The notes under the pieces were generated by a model. That model worked only from the letters and a program-made list of their open reading frames with translations, was not told where the DNA came from and did no database searches. A stretch of DNA of 64,000 bases from Tubiluchus corallicola (Eukaryota; Priapulida; Priapulimorpha; Priapulimorphida; Tubiluchidae): NCBI GenBank assembly GCA_030141605.1, contig JAQGDQ010000064.1:610116-674115 (forward strand). The letters run 5' to 3'. Shown one piece after another: positions 1 through 12,733 of the stretch; positions within the stretch are counted from its first letter, which is position 1; each line of letters starts with the position of its first letter. The translations under genes and the position numbers were made by a program.

Positions 1-3000
1 TTCCAGGTTATAAAAACTTATATTTTCACGAACTTGTACGTGGTGCTGCGATACAACTTCCAAAACCCGTTATACCTGAGAGAGTATGTACATTTTTGTA
101 TTAATAAGTTTTATCACCCAAGATAATTCATGCAAAATGTATAACTTTAAGGATCAACATATTCATTTTGCACATTAGTTGTTTGTTTATTATTGAGTGG
201 GAAATTGACGTTGCCAAACGATCAGTCTTCAATGCAATGTTTCAATTTTTGTGTGTTATTCGTGCGTAATGTTTATTATTAGTTGAAATTGTTTATTATT
301 GAAGTAATAATACAGGAAGAATTAACACAAAAAATAAGTAGTTTGAATACTGTATCTGGCAAGTGGTGGCTAGAAAAAAACTGTTTGTCATGAGTTAACA
401 GAAAAGTTTTTGTGAATTATGAACAAGCAAAGTGCTGTCACGGGCTCTTTATACACGTATATGAGCATGTACATTATTGTTGAAAGTGCATACTAGGGTT
501 GTCACTTCATCACAAACCAAAACCAGGAGTCAGGAACCAGCTAGGGAGGTATGGAAACCGACATATGTTTCCTGTATTTTTGACATTTTAAGGCCTTTTT
601 CAGAATCAAGAAATGTAAAACACAGGCTAGTACAAGTTTATTGATTTTAGGCATTAAAATGCCCTAAAACTTGTAAGCAGTGCATCAACTTTTGGAGTTT
701 TTTACCAGTCCATGTACATTTCTCACATTTTTGACATTGGAGATAGCTTTTAGTGATTAAATTGTTAAGAACTTTATGTTACGTGAATTAAATCTAAAGC
801 AGAACATTACTGCACTTGTCACTGCAGAAAAAAATGGCAAATGTAGACAGTGTGAATTGGTGAAGCCTTACAAGAGATCGAACTTGTTTTTTAGGTTTAG
901 TGTTGTCTTAACAGAGATTTCGCTGGTTTAGTTTTACCTTATAATGCAAAGTTTCAATATGCCATATCCTATTTCGGTATTTTTTACTTAAACTTGAATG
1001 CAGTGATCGAAATTAGGAGATTTCAGAATTTTTAAAAATTTAACCAAACTATGGCACTATGGCTGAAGTTCAGGAGACTCCAAGCCAAATCAGGAGTGCT
1101 GGCAACTCTAGTGCATAGGTTGTAATCTTTTATTTATGCATAATCACAAATTACAGCTTACAGTTAGGCATTTTTGTTCTGGTTGCTTATTATTACATTT
1201 TTACAGAATCCGGAGTTAGAAGCAAGAATAAATCAATTGAAGGCAAAATTAGCAGAACGGGAGTACAAAGAGATGACAAAGAATGTAGATTCACAGTGGA
1301 GGGCCAATGAGAAGATTAGTTTGAGTAGTGAAGGTAACTGTTAATTGCTTTGTTTTTGACTGAGATTATAATTTTCCTGAGCAATGTGAAATACATATCT
1401 TTGATCCTCCTCGCCTCATGATAGGTGTTTGAGAAAACCTAATTTCTTATTGGCCATTCTGCATTTGGTTGTTACCATTGTTTTGAGCTGTTTGATTCAA
1501 ATTAATGTTTGCAAAAGTGTAAAATACTTAAATGGCCAATCACACTTTATTAGCTCATTGTTCCTGTACACAGCTACATTATAGTATAGGAAACTCAATA
1601 GTAAATTTTTTAAATTAAACACAGTTTGGAATATTTCAGTAAGAAAACTTTGAAAGTCACCATTTAGATCACAGAGATACTGTCTTCCTTTTATATGTGA
1701 CATTGTTCCTCCATTTAAACAATTACAGAAACAATTTGTTAAATTTTACCATAGCTGCTTGAATAGCGAAAATCTTATAGTTAATTTCAATTTCTTTGCA
1801 CATAATTCTGGATTTCACGTCTGTAGCGAGTACAAATTTTTTTACACAAATGAAAATGCTCTTTCTAAGGTTTTTTGTACATCGGATGTAAGCAGTTATG
1901 TTAGCGAAGAACAAATACAGAATGTAAATTTCATTAAAGATGTTATATGGGCTCTGGAGCGTAATCTTCTTGATTTTTTGACAGGAATGAATTGTTTGCC
2001 ATATTAACACATTTTACTTTCACTTAATTGTGTATTTTCACATTGCTTACTGATCTTGTTAATTAATGTTATTTTACTTATGTGTATATATACATACATC
2101 AGCAAAATAACATTAATTAACAAGATTAGTAAGCAATGTGAAAAAGAAAATACACAATATATATATACATATGCTTTTCCTTTTTCAGTACAGGGACTTA
2201 AAACTCAACTCATTGCTGTCTTCAACTTCGTATTGACAGTTGGATGTGCATTTGTTTTTGGATACAAAGCAGTTCAATACACTCTTCCTGTTCCTCACAT
2301 TCCAATTGTAAGTAGAAATTGGTTCTGAGTTATAACCGAATGATGAATATTTAAACCTGCCAAAAAGTTTCCTTTTATGCAATTTTTTACCAAAAATTTC
2401 CGAGCATTTTTCTGGGTATTTCGTAATGTTAGATTTGATTGGAGTGAATCATTTTAAATAACACAACATGTCAATGTATGGGCTGACTTTCGCAAGTGTA
2501 TTGCCTGTGGTAAAGATAATGATAAACCACAATTTGTGAAAATTTTTGGAAAATTGCATCCCATAAAATAATATGAGAAGGTGGTGTAACAAACTCATAG
2601 AATTTTCTTGTTAATAATAATTTAAAGGTACAAAAATTGTGTTGTGGTCCATAGCCCACAGTCTTTAAGCACCATAGCATTATTTTTAGCTTGTTATAAA
2701 TTCTTACTGAATATTAGGCTGATTGATGCAACTGTCAGTGTCGTAATGTGAGCCTGATGTCATTGTTTTCCGATGTTTTTGGTTTATTTACGAATTAAAA
2801 ATGGTGCCGTTTCCTGTTTACATTTTAAATTTCACTTCTAACTAAGTTTGCTTATATTCACATAGATTATTGTTATTCAAAGGAGTTTGGGTGCGACATC
2901 TATGATGCATTTTGCAGATTGATAGACAAAAGGAAGAGCAGAAAAAGGGCTTAGTAAACAGGTCGACAGTTTGCAAAAATAGAGGAGGCAAATGAGAAGG

Positions 3001-4771
3001 GAGGGGGAGGGTGAGAGAAAGAGGAGAAGGAAAAGACAGACTGATAGACAAAAAGTAGATAGATAAGAGCTTGGTTAACAGGCTGATAGTTTGCAAAACA
3101 GAGTAATTATTTATTAGAATATAAAAGAATTTTGAATGAAGTGTGCCAGCTAGTTTAGAAATTTGTGGTTGCATTTACTTGTTAGTGTTCAGATAATTCC
3201 ATTAGAAAAGTTTAATAAATAAAGATCAACACAGCATAAATAAAACAAGCCTTTTCACAGTTTCGCTATGTGCATGCGCAGTTGCTGTAGGTAAAAGGTT
3301 AAGTGAACCACAGCAACGTGTCTTAACTACAACCGCCACATGTGTGTGTAAAGCAACTGTTTGCCGCATCAGTTCAATAACTTCAATTACGACAACATTT
3401 CCTTGTTGTTTTACGTGCACTTCACTTAATTATGCATTAGTCTATGCGATGTAGAGTAATTTACTAGAAAGATCTTGCTTGGGACAGAAAAACCAGATTG
3501 TCAATGATGGTGTACGTCCCCTGAAGAAAAATTGTACAATATTGTGTAAAATTTGCAGTGTCAAGAACTGTTACATTATAATGGTTTCTGTAAGTTGCAT
3601 TTGTTTCAAAATTGATATAACAAGACTCCAAGAAGTTGTGAAGTGAAATTATTCTATTGCACATACTCTAATAACACAAAAAGGTCGTGAAACCTCTTTC
3701 AGAAATACACACAGGTCAGCAAATAACAGTGAAATGTACACTCGTTTGAAGTTCTTATCATTATTGCAAAAGTTATTATAAATACCAAAAATCTGAGACA
3801 AAGGACAAAAGGTTTTGGCAAAATAAAGAACTTTAATTTGATATATTACACATTATGTTTGAGAGATTCCCTACAGATGACCTTTAGGTGACTCAGGTGA
3901 GCCAACATGTGCTAGTGTCAAACCTGCCTCACCCCAAGCTTTATTTGATATATTAGTCAATATGATTGAGCCATTCCCTGTTGATGGCCTTTGGGTGACC
4001 CCGGGTGGGCCAAAATTTTGGCAGTGTCAAAACCTCTACCATTACAATGTGTTCTGTATGTTGCAGCTGTTTGGCCCGCAAAATTGTCAAAGAATATGTA
4101 CTTTATCTGTTATAGGAAGAAATGGTCATGTTTACCACGCTAGCAACCGTCAAACTATGACCTTGTACACTATAGCAACTGCTGGATTTTTAAAAGGCCA
4201 TACAATCTACTGTCCAAAATTGCTGTAAAAACATTTTGTTTACTACATAGTCATGTAGATTTTTAGCAAAATGTGTAAAATCCCACATAACTTAAACATT
4301 CATGATCCTCTGGGATCAGCTTATGTATAGGTTGCTACACACCAAAAATCTATGAACTGAGACAAAAGGTTTTGGCTAATTATAGAAAATTAAGTCAATT
4401 GTGGATGGCGCTCTATGCTCGACAGACGCTGCATGATATTAATAGGTACCCTTACCTAGGTCAGGGGACCTAGAAAACAACTAGGTAAGGTTCTAGCTAG
4501 CTGTTAAAACTGTTACTATTACATTACAGTGGGCTAGGAGGTATTGTCAAGTGTACATAAATGCATTGTCTGGTTCACTTAACCTTTGACCTTTTCACAA
4601 TCATCATCAATCGCTGAACTGTGAAAAGGCTTATTCTAATGGTTTATTAGTGTGATTAAAACAGTATAACATTAATATGTTTGTTTGTATTTCCAGCAAG
4701 TCTTTGTTGGCCTAACACTGGCACTAGTTGTAGCTTGTGCAGACCTCTACTTTATCATCAAGAGCTTGTGA
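1..4771 (+). CDS. TMEM199: TMEM199/Vma12-like V-ATPase assembly factor, 3' part (partial)
   Basis: Four plus-strand exons: before or at 7 to 83 (partial), 1207-1333, 2189-2307, 4697-4771 (stop TGA 4769-4771). Phases join cleanly (0, 1, 0). The first piece reads LYFHELVRG and is followed by NPELEARINQLKAKLAEREY, which match the cytosolic Vma12 domain of TMEM199. Exons 3 and 4 encode two hydrophobic stretches (IAVFNFVLTVGCAFVFGY and LTLALVVACADLYFII), the two C-terminal membrane segments expected of the family. TMEM199 is an ER-Golgi protein needed for V-ATPase Vo assembly. The N-terminal exon(s) lie left of the window, and the first bases (ttccag) could be either a splice acceptor or coding. 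Introns 2 and 3 carry a hairpin element and a long inverted-repeat element. The protein ends a few residues after the last membrane helix (FIIKSL), shorter than the human C-terminus. Identity is quite sure. Confidence 0.85.
2029..2156. repeat. Near-perfect hairpin (47-bp arms) in TMEM199 intron 2
   Basis: Left arm 2029-2075 pairs with right arm 2104-2156 (core TTGTTAATTAATGTTATTTT and its complement). The arms differ by one substitution and a 6-bp insertion in the right arm; the loop of 28 bp is TA-rich. It ends just 32 bp before exon 3. Probably a small foldback MITE. Confidence 0.85.
3246..4632. mobile_element. 1.4-kb element with ~65-bp inverted ends in TMEM199 intron 3
   Basis: The left end 3246-3308 (AAGCCTTTTCACAGTTTCGC ... 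AAAAGGTTAAGTGAACC) pairs with the complement of 4571-4632. The outer 14 bases AAGCCTTTTCACAG and the inner 17 bases AAAGGTTAAGTGAACCA are identical, with a diverged middle. The interior has no recognised transposase but does have internal tandem copies (3836-4050). No target duplication was resolved. Confidence 0.65.
3836..4050. repeat. Two ~107-bp tandem copies inside the TMEM199 intron-3 element
   Basis: TTTGATATATTA starts both copies (about 3837 and 3944). Each then has TTGAG, ATTCCCTRYWGATG, CCTTTRGGTGAC, GGTGRGCCAA and AGTGTCAAA. A related piece at 3555-3600 (GCAGTGTCAAGAAC, TTCTGTAAGTTGCA) resembles 4021-4063, so the unit has been amplified within the element. Confidence 0.7.
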
Positions 4772-5165
4772 CGAACTGTGTAATTTAATGTATAGACCAT
4801 GAAGCAGTTACATATAATGACTTAAAGAGTTCCACTTACGTGACTCAAAACAAGTGCCCAGAATGCTTTCATCATGGAAACAATATGAACTGTAACAGGA
4901 CATGTAAGGTTTATCCAATAATTGTACTGAATGGGGTGTAAAGATACATTATAATGTAATTATTAAATATTTCTTTATTTCTGTAGATTTAAACATCATT
5001 TATTTATTTATAAAACTGTTAACAGTTTTGCAACTTACTGTACAACTATATTACAATATAATATGATTATATTTACATAGAACATGATTGTATTAGAATA
5101 TATGTACAAGCTTTACTAACCTATTGCTGAAATGCTGTACAAAATAAAATGTGTCATTGCACATG
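4772..5165. other. Short convergent intergenic region with both 3' UTRs
   Basis: It separates the TMEM199 stop from the ESS2 stop. ATTAAA at 4962-4967 could be the TMEM199 poly(A) signal. On the other strand TTTATT at about 4974 and 4999-5009 reads AATAAA, a candidate ESS2 signal. The two 3' UTRs therefore probably overlap or abut. No gene is seen here. Confidence 0.5.
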
Positions 5166-8100
5166 TCAGAAGAATTCATGAGCTTTCTGTCGTTTTGGTA
5201 AGTTTAATAAGTTGTCTGTTATTGAATCAGCTGGCGTTTTTACGCTTCGTTTACCACTGTCAGGTGTTGGTGTCATGGAACTTTTACTGTTTCCTAAAGC
5301 TGGGGTTTTGTCACACGCATTACGATAAGGTGATGGTGTGTAACTGGCCTTCAGTTCCTTATCTGTGTTCACTTTTATACCAAGCTTTGTATTAGCAAGT
5401 CTCTGCGCTGCTGGCGACATATAATCAAGGCGATCTGCACTGCGTTGGGAACCGAAACGTGGAGCAGGAGTAGTCAAGTTCTGCACCGCTTTTTTCATAG
5501 CTTTTTCTTTTCGAGAACGATAAGCTTTATTGTGTTTCTCAGCGAGTTCCAATGCTAGCCTGTCTCTCTGTGGCACTTCAGGTGGTTTGTAAGATGGTGC
5601 ACCAGGTGTTTTAGGAATGGGTGTATCACTTCCGTCCAGCCGAAATGGTGTGCCCTCTATTTCACCCCACGTCATCAGTGGTGAATCATTTACTCCAGGA
5701 GCAGGTGATGGTGTCGCAACAAACTTATAGCCTGCAATCTGAGGTGATTCTGGAGGAATTACGTCTTTACCGTCAGCTCCAACTTTACCCTGAAGTGTTT
5801 GAGCTCGTGCAGCAGCAGCCTGTGCTAATGCTTCCCGACTCACAGCTTCGTTGAAAGGATCGGAACTAAATCGAGTATTTTCGTGTTTAATTTCCCGTAC
5901 TTTTGGCTTCTTGAAGACTTTATCTTCGGGAGTTTCTTCAACACCTACAGCAAACACAGATTATCACTGATAAAGTGGCTAAGAAGAAAAACGAGCAATT
6001 ACTTGATTTTTAAAATACCCAATTTTCAATACTTACTGCTTCAAAATTGAAAGAGGTCAAAATAACCTACTCTTTAAAATATTTAAAGGAAACATACTAT
6101 TTTTTCAAGAATGCCTTACGGGAAAGAATTATATCCAACAAACGCTATTTCACGTACCTGTGGTTAATTCTCACTGTTACATGCATTTGGCCATTTGTAC
6201 AAGCGAACGTATTCCGGAAACGTGTTGCACAGAAAACAGGTGCTGTACCTTTCGGTTCAAAGGTGTTCGTTTGTGATGTAGTGCACACATTCAAGAGCTG
6301 ATGTGTGAACACAGCTGTGAGAATTGCAGGTCCTATTAGGGATCTATGGCCACTGATATTGACAGACTGATAGATTCATTAATGCTGTCTCTTTAATGCA
6401 CGTCTGGTAAAATTCATGTTTCCTATTAACTCATATTAGCTCATGAGTTTTAGTGGGTTCTGTGCATGTAAACAATATACCACGTGCCCTGTATTTTAGT
6501 TGATTTGGTATAACATTTTCTTCAGTTCCTAGAGATATCATTAAGCAAAATTGCCAAAAAGTGACAAGAAAACATAATTACAGAAAATAAATAGTGGTAA
6601 TAACTCACCATCAGGAACGTACATGAGGCTGTTTCGATTTTTATATGCCCACGTATCAATGACTTTTGGCTTATTGTCTATAGCAAATTGTTCAGCTCCT
6701 GGTAGTGCCAGTGCTTGTGCTTGCAATTCTTCATGTTCTTTTTCCTACCAAGCAACAAAGAATATAGCAATCATACAAAGCATTTACATTAGCAGCTTGG
6801 CTCAAGACTGGTTTTCCAATATGATATCTAATTATTCTTCGGATAGTGATCGCTGGCGAGCACCAGACAATTTTGTGCTATTAGTTATTCATAATTTAAA
6901 TTTCAAGATATTAAGTTTGAAATGAAACGTGTCCAAAACAAAGGAAATGTGAAAAAGTCGGGACAGAGCCTTCATTTAAGTCACGTGCCTAATTTAGTTC
7001 TTACGGGTCACCTTGTTCTAATAAACTGGTAAATTGATTCTAAAAGCTTTTCTCAAATGCCAAATTAATCAAATGAAACAAAGATACTGAACAGCAGAGT
7101 GTGGAATACTGGTTGGAAGTAATAAGCACCCACATTTCTATTCTGCCACTAAAAAATTATCCAAATATTTATAGCAGTTTCCGATAAATACAACATTGAA
7201 GTGCCAATAATGTTGCCTAAGCATACAATCACTTACATGGGCTGGAATTTATTTTATTGAGCTGTTATGCACTGAAGCGGCTTGCATGCACTGCTTTGGC
7301 AAAAGCTTTTATATAATGGAATACTACAGTTTTCAATAAAATATCACACACCTTGTCGTACAACCAGCCCCATTTAATCATGTGTTGTTTCTGTGTTTCT
7401 TCCATGATTTCAGCAAAAGCAGCATTATCTTCACTCGTGTTTCTACTCAAGTATGCATCCAGTGGTAAATCAACGTCATATTTCACTGTAAAAAATATGC
7501 AGAATAAATAGTCTAATTAAATCGTATACGTGATTAATTAATGGTCACTGATAATGACAATATGGAAAGAAATTTTGTGCAACCTTATGCAAGTCACAAG
7601 CATGAACATGTACAGTATAAGTATTTCACGGTCTAACGGAAAATCCCTTGTCCATCTCAATAAAGTAATAGTAAGCAATATTTTGCTTTAAACTTATTTA
7701 AATTTAATTGATACAGCTCGGACAGTACTTATTTTGTAGGTCACCAATGAATTCTCCTTCTAGAAGCAGTTGAGCAAGAAATAAGTTAAAATACATTGCT
7801 ACTATCTTTTGATATTAAATCAAAAACTAGAATGAGGGTGTTTGTTACAAGTGACTGTAGGGACTAAACAAGACTTCTAAAAGCGTATATAGCTATAGAT
7901 ATCCTCCAATTTGAGACTAGACGAAAAGCTACCCGAATTTTAGTCAGGTTATTTCCGATGACTCCGGATGTGTTGTGGTTGTGTGCAGTGTGGATATGGT
8001 GTGTTGCGTTAATGGATCCAAGACTATGGTTGTTTTGATTATGCTTTGCACAACATCGTCTTATATTTTTTTCAACAACGTTCCTTGCTAGCATCCATGG

Positions 8101-10570
8101 CACACAGTGGTAGGCAAAACCTTCATATTGATCATGACTATACAATTTCACTGTTTACTTTTACTCGTGTATAAAATGTATATATTTATTTTTGTGCCTA
8201 ATAAATAACAATGATAATAATAGTAACGCTGTCATTACACTATTTATTAACGAAAATAAACTGTCAGAAAGTCTCTAACAAACAGAAACCAATGAAAATA
8301 CTGATTTGAAACATGAACTAAAAGTATGAAATTTGCAATGAAATGAGAAAGCGTGGACAATATCACATACCCTTCCGTTTGGGGGAACTCTCACTTCCCA
8401 TTGGTTGCGTTTCAGTTTCTTTTTCATTATGCTTTTCTGCGTTATCTTCTGATTCACCTGCTATTCTAGATGGTGTTTTGCTAGTACGACTTTCAGGAGT
8501 TTCAAATGTTGCTGGAGTCGAATCTATAAACATTCAAAGACGTTAATTGCCAAATAATGACAAGAACATACCGATACAACAGCAATAGTTAAAATGGTTA
8601 ACTCCTTCAGGACTTTAAAAGTTTGCTGCACTTTGCACAGGTTCAGGAAAAACTGCTCTCACCAATCACCGATTACATCATATTTGATAATTTTTGTAGG
8701 TTTCTACTCCTCACACAATGGGCTTTCATGCAAATTTATATATGAAATACATCTGCTTACTGTAGACAAATTAACATTTTACATGAAAAGATTGAAAAAA
8801 AGCTTTCAGTAACTGCAGTGTTTGCATCACAACAATGCATAAAATCGGCTAATGCAGAAAATTTGAACTGTCCAGACACAACACTCTGACACACTTTAGC
8901 CTCAAGTCTCCTTTATATTTTTAAGGAGAAGTTCCTGTTAAAAGATGAGACGACTTTAAATTGTCCTTGATCAGTTCGTTTTTCCTGGAATAGCGGAGAA
9001 CTCTGTTTAGCAGACAGTTCTCTTGGGCTGTAGCAAGCAGGCGATCAATAAAGTAGTGAGCAGAAAAGTCATAGGTCCTATAAGACTTATTTTGCGCGGT
9101 GCGACTCTGAAGGAGTTAAATAGCAGTTTGGACAATTTACACCAGTACACGTACATTTCTTAAAAGTTCTCATTGGCAATGACAAAAGTATGTTTATGCT
9201 GGTTGTTTTATTGATATCCTGAGTATCAGGTAGATAACAAGTCAAACCATTTAAATACCAATTAAGTAATGGTAAAAGGTTTTACAAATACAATAATTTG
9301 TTTACTAGTTTACAAACACAATAACAGCATAGTCCTATGGTGTTTTTAATTTTATTATACAATTACTTATAATTGAAATACTAAAAAAAATAATTGTAGC
9401 AGATTAGCTTTGTAAAGCCCAGAAAAATTCTAAGCCCGTTTGAAGAATGTAGAACTGCTGTGCTGCACACATTTCTGTAAACAGGTGTAAACCCCCAACA
9501 ACTTATGATGTTACATTTTGTTTTTATTGGACATAGTATACTGTCACAGTTCCACCACAAGTGCATCATGGCTCTCCCAGAATTCTTTTCGCATGGCAAG
9601 CAAAGTAATGTTGCCTATTGTTAACTGCTGTGGTTGCCTTTTAACTTTTGCAGTTTGATACCACTGAGTCGCCTATAGTTATGATCCTGCTGCAATTAGG
9701 CTCATTAAAATTTATCATGGAAACATGACATGGTTTACATTTGTTGGGTTATTAGGACATGCTAAAAAAGTACTTACATAGGTCAGTTGTAGGACGTCGT
9801 CCACCGGTATAAGGCCGGTACTTTGCTTGAAGTTCTCTTAGTTTTTCCACATCATTTTGCTCTACAGCCTGTAGGTATTCGGTCTGAGCTTTCACTTTTG
9901 GAACATCAGGATAAAAATCTCTTTGTATTATTTTTTCCAAATCCTGTAAAAGTTACCAGCATTGTTTAACTACTTTATACTTATTAATAACAGTGAAAAT
10001 TTTTCAAAACATAATCAAATGCAGTGTTATCAACATTTGTGAATACTGAAATTTGTACAACACATGCAAGCTTGTGAGAGGTTAGGTGATAGGAACTACA
10101 AAGAAGTATAATTATAAATGTTCTATGTCAGTCTAGTTTTTTAAAATATACTTTATATACATACATAAAATTAAAAGAGAGCTACAGCAGTTGGCTTTCA
10201 AGAAAACATCAAAGCAGCTAAAACTCAAATAGGTAAATTATGATAGCCTTATAGTAATACACAAATTCAATTACACACAATTATGGCTATACAGTAGTCA
10301 AAGGTAAAGCACATACTATAATTACTTGTATAGCAGTAGCATACACAAAATTTGCATCCACATTTCACACAAACCTTAATATTGTAATAATTAGGAAGTT
10401 ACCTCCGTGTACGTGTCTTCTGCTAAGACAACTTTTGCATTACGTTTTGCATTTAAATTTTTTCTCTGAGGAAGCTTCTCGTATAATTCTAACTGAGAAT
10501 TCAATGCTTCCTGCCCAACACTGGAGCTGTGACTGCTATTTGATAATGATACGGCACTGCCTTCAGACAT
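5166..10570 (-). CDS. ESS2: ESS2 (DGCR14/ES2) spliceosome-associated nuclear protein, complete
   Basis: Six coding exons on the minus strand: 10570-10403, 9943-9778, 8523-8371, 7485-7352, 6744-6609, 5944-5166. All have GT/AG borders and compatible phases (0,1,1,0,1), giving 1536 nt and 511 aa (human is a little shorter, about 476). Recognisable blocks run in family order: IIQRDFYPDVPKVKAQTEYL (exon 2), STPATFETPE (exon 3), DAYLSRNTSEDNAAFAEIME (exon 4), TWAYKNRNSLMYVPDG (exon 5), KVGADGKDVIPPESP, FVATPSPAPGVNDSPLMTWG, ASYTPSPYR and a C-terminus SITDNLLNLP...FF (exon 6). ESS2 is a nuclear protein found in C-complex spliceosomes and acts in pre-mRNA splicing. The start is the ATG at 10570-10568. 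A polypyrimidine tract plus TTTCAG ends at 10591, 20 nt upstream, so a noncoding first exon or a trans-spliced leader is likely. The middle linker (exon 3, rich in Glu/Thr/Ser) is the most variable part. Confidence 0.93.
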
Positions 10571-10590
10571 GATTACACTAATAATACTAT

Positions 10591-11125
10591 CTGAAATCAA
10601 AAAAAGAATACTTTTAGTGAAAATGTATTTGTTAATAACCTACAGATTACTACTTTCTTTATTTGTTACCTACTGTATTTTCTTTAACTTGTTTTTGCCA
10701 TGCTGACTTTTTAACTTGAAATAAATAATGACTTTGTACTGCCAGGTTACATTTTTCCCAACCATTCAATGATTTCTGTACAACTACATTTTATTCCTTT
10801 TTTCCACATCTCTTTTATTACCCTTCGAGCATCTTTTGAATTCCCTAAATTATGAAATGCATTAGTCTTTTATAAACAATTCTTTGTTGTATTGGGCACA
10901 CCCCCGTTTCAATATCTATTCCCCAATAGCTCACTGATTCTTTCTGATAGCTCACAGAAAATTCTTTGCAGCATTTGTTTCTACTGAATCACTTGATAGA
11001 TTTTTTTTTGTTTTCCAGCAATGACTTTTAGTATTTGAGATTTTTAATAAATACTAAATAATAGAATACTTTTAATAAATTTTTTCTATTTTTCAAAATA
11101 TTTGCAGACACGCTTTACCCTGTTT
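10591..11125. other. ESS2 upstream region, no gene seen
   Basis: AT-rich sequence between the ESS2 5' acceptor-like site and the LINE fragment. It may contain the ESS2 promoter or a 5' UTR exon, but no convincing core-promoter motif is visible. It may also contain the eroded 3' tail of the neighbouring minus-strand LINE. Confidence 0.4.
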
Positions 11126-11129
11126 ATTT

Positions 11130-12110
11130 ATTCATGAATTATTTCCCATCCCTGCTATATCATCAACGTACATGCTAGCATTTAATCTCAAATTTGACCC
11201 TATCACAACACTTACATTTTCACCAACACTGTTTATTCTATTTGTCGTGGCACTGCAAATTGTCCCTTGATGTACAACTTCACCTAAATCTAAACACTGT
11301 GATTCTCCTATTGGTGTTTCAATCTTTGCCTTACCTTCCTTGGTTCTTTCGTAAATTTTCTTTATTTCTTTTGGTGATACCCTTTTCATCCACAAGTTCA
11401 TACCCAATAGTCTCTTAGTATAATCTATCTCAATATTTTTTGTATCTAAAAACAGTATTCTAAGTTCTTTCCCTACCTCTATTTGTAGTACTCGGTTAAC
11501 CTATAAGTTGTAAATATTAGGTCAACTGTTTCTCTGTTTTTCCTCCCTCAACACTGACTTTCTATAATTCCATTTTCTAATAGACATCCATTTCTTTTCA
11601 GTAAGATTCTTTCATACAAGGTCATTAGGCCTAATCCTCTTTCAAGTAATACCTATATTTATATTGTATTTCTGTGAAATCACTAATAGTTTTTCCACCT
11701 TTTTCTTTTATTACGCTCTTTTCCTCCTTTTTAATGCATATCATTTGCCTCCTAAATTTTACCGTTCCTCCTCTTTTCCCCATTGTACGAACTTTTTTTA
11801 ATTTAGCCACCACTTCTTTGTCCCACTTATCATATTTTGCTTGAAATCTTCCTTCACTTTCCCATACTGCTGTAAATTCTCCTTTATCTGTTAACTGTTT
11901 GAAACAATGTGCATCTTTCTCTCTACGCTCATATTTCTTTTTCTCATTTTCCATTATCAGCTATGAACGTTTGTACATATTCCTTAGTTGTAATTTTTGG
12001 TCTTCGTTCTTGTACTTTGTAATGCATTTATGCACCTATCCCACGCAAAGCATTTCAGCTGAGGAATTCTGACGCTTCCTTCATGTGAAATGTGCCTAAG
12101 AGTTAGAGTA
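11130..12110 (-). mobile_element. Degraded LINE reverse transcriptase fragment
   Basis: Read on the minus strand, the stretch carries pieces of a non-LTR reverse transcriptase in the right order: ENGIIESQC followed by ETVDLIFTTYRL near 11580-11510, NLWMKRVSPKEIKKIYERT near 11400-11340, then QGTI and the catalytic box MYVDDI near 11170-11150. It is broken by stops and frameshifts. In the family the PQG(T/S) motif precedes F/YxDD as seen here. The more upstream part (about 12110-11631) is charged and lysine-rich and joins the fragment only by position. The sequence family differs from the plus-strand LINE next door, and the plus-strand element seems to begin where this one ends. Confidence 0.65.
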
Positions 12111-12701
12111 AGGCAGAGTAAGTCTACGATAAAACTGAAATGTACAATACGCAAACTAGAAAAAAAAACTGCATCTGAAAAATCTGTGAATGACCTTGAA
12201 CAATACGAGAGGCGTGACATGCTAGAAATTACAGGTATCCCTTTTATTGAGCATGAATCTACTAACACCATTGTCAAAAGGCTTTGTGATATCATTGGTA
12301 TACACATAGCTCCTGAAGATATTGCTACTTTGCATCGATTGCAAAAGACAAGATCTGGTAGCGCTCCAGCAATTATCATCAAGTTCAGACGACGCGACAT
12401 CCGTGACAAAGTATATGCAGCCAGGAAACAAATCAACTCTGCTCATGACCTAGGCTTTTCAACAGTAAGCAAAATTTATATAAATGAAAACCTAACAAAG
12501 CAAAATAGATCCTTGCTATACCATGCACGACAGAGCAAAAAGCAATTGCGGTACAAATATGTATGGTCTCGATATGGTCGCATCTATTTAAAGAGGTCTG
12601 ACTCTGATGATTCTGAAGCACTACCAATTGACTCTCTTCAAGTTCTGCTAAGAATGGGATATAACCCAGCCATGTCATCGCAGACCAATTCTCATCTTTA
12701 A
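12105..12701 (+). pseudogene. LINE ORF1, coiled coil plus FP-like domain (5'-truncated)
   Basis: Open to TAA at 12699-12701. A short coiled-coil stretch (KLEKKTASEKSVNDLEQYERR) leads into a block (LEITGIPF, LHRLQKTR, PAIIIKFRRRDIRDKV, IYINENLTKQNRSLLYHAR, YKYVWSRYGRIYLKRS) that I recognise as the FP-type nucleic-acid-binding ORF1 domain common in invertebrate LINEs. An in-frame ATG lies at 12090, but the bases before about 12105 belong to the neighbouring fragment, so the natural start has been lost. In the family ORF1p coats the element RNA. Confidence 0.75.
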
Positions 12702-12733
12702 CCTTAATGTTGCACTTTTCAGTTATTTAATAT

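Noticed and set aside
4449-4492. Short hairpin CCTTACCTAG...CTAGGTAAGG as a structured RNA
   Set aside because: 10-bp arms only, inside a transposon-like element, without further signs of a noncoding RNA.
7864-8151. Minus-strand open frame in an ESS2 intron
   Set aside because: His/Asn-rich composition without motif, inside an intron flanked by well-supported exons on the same strand.
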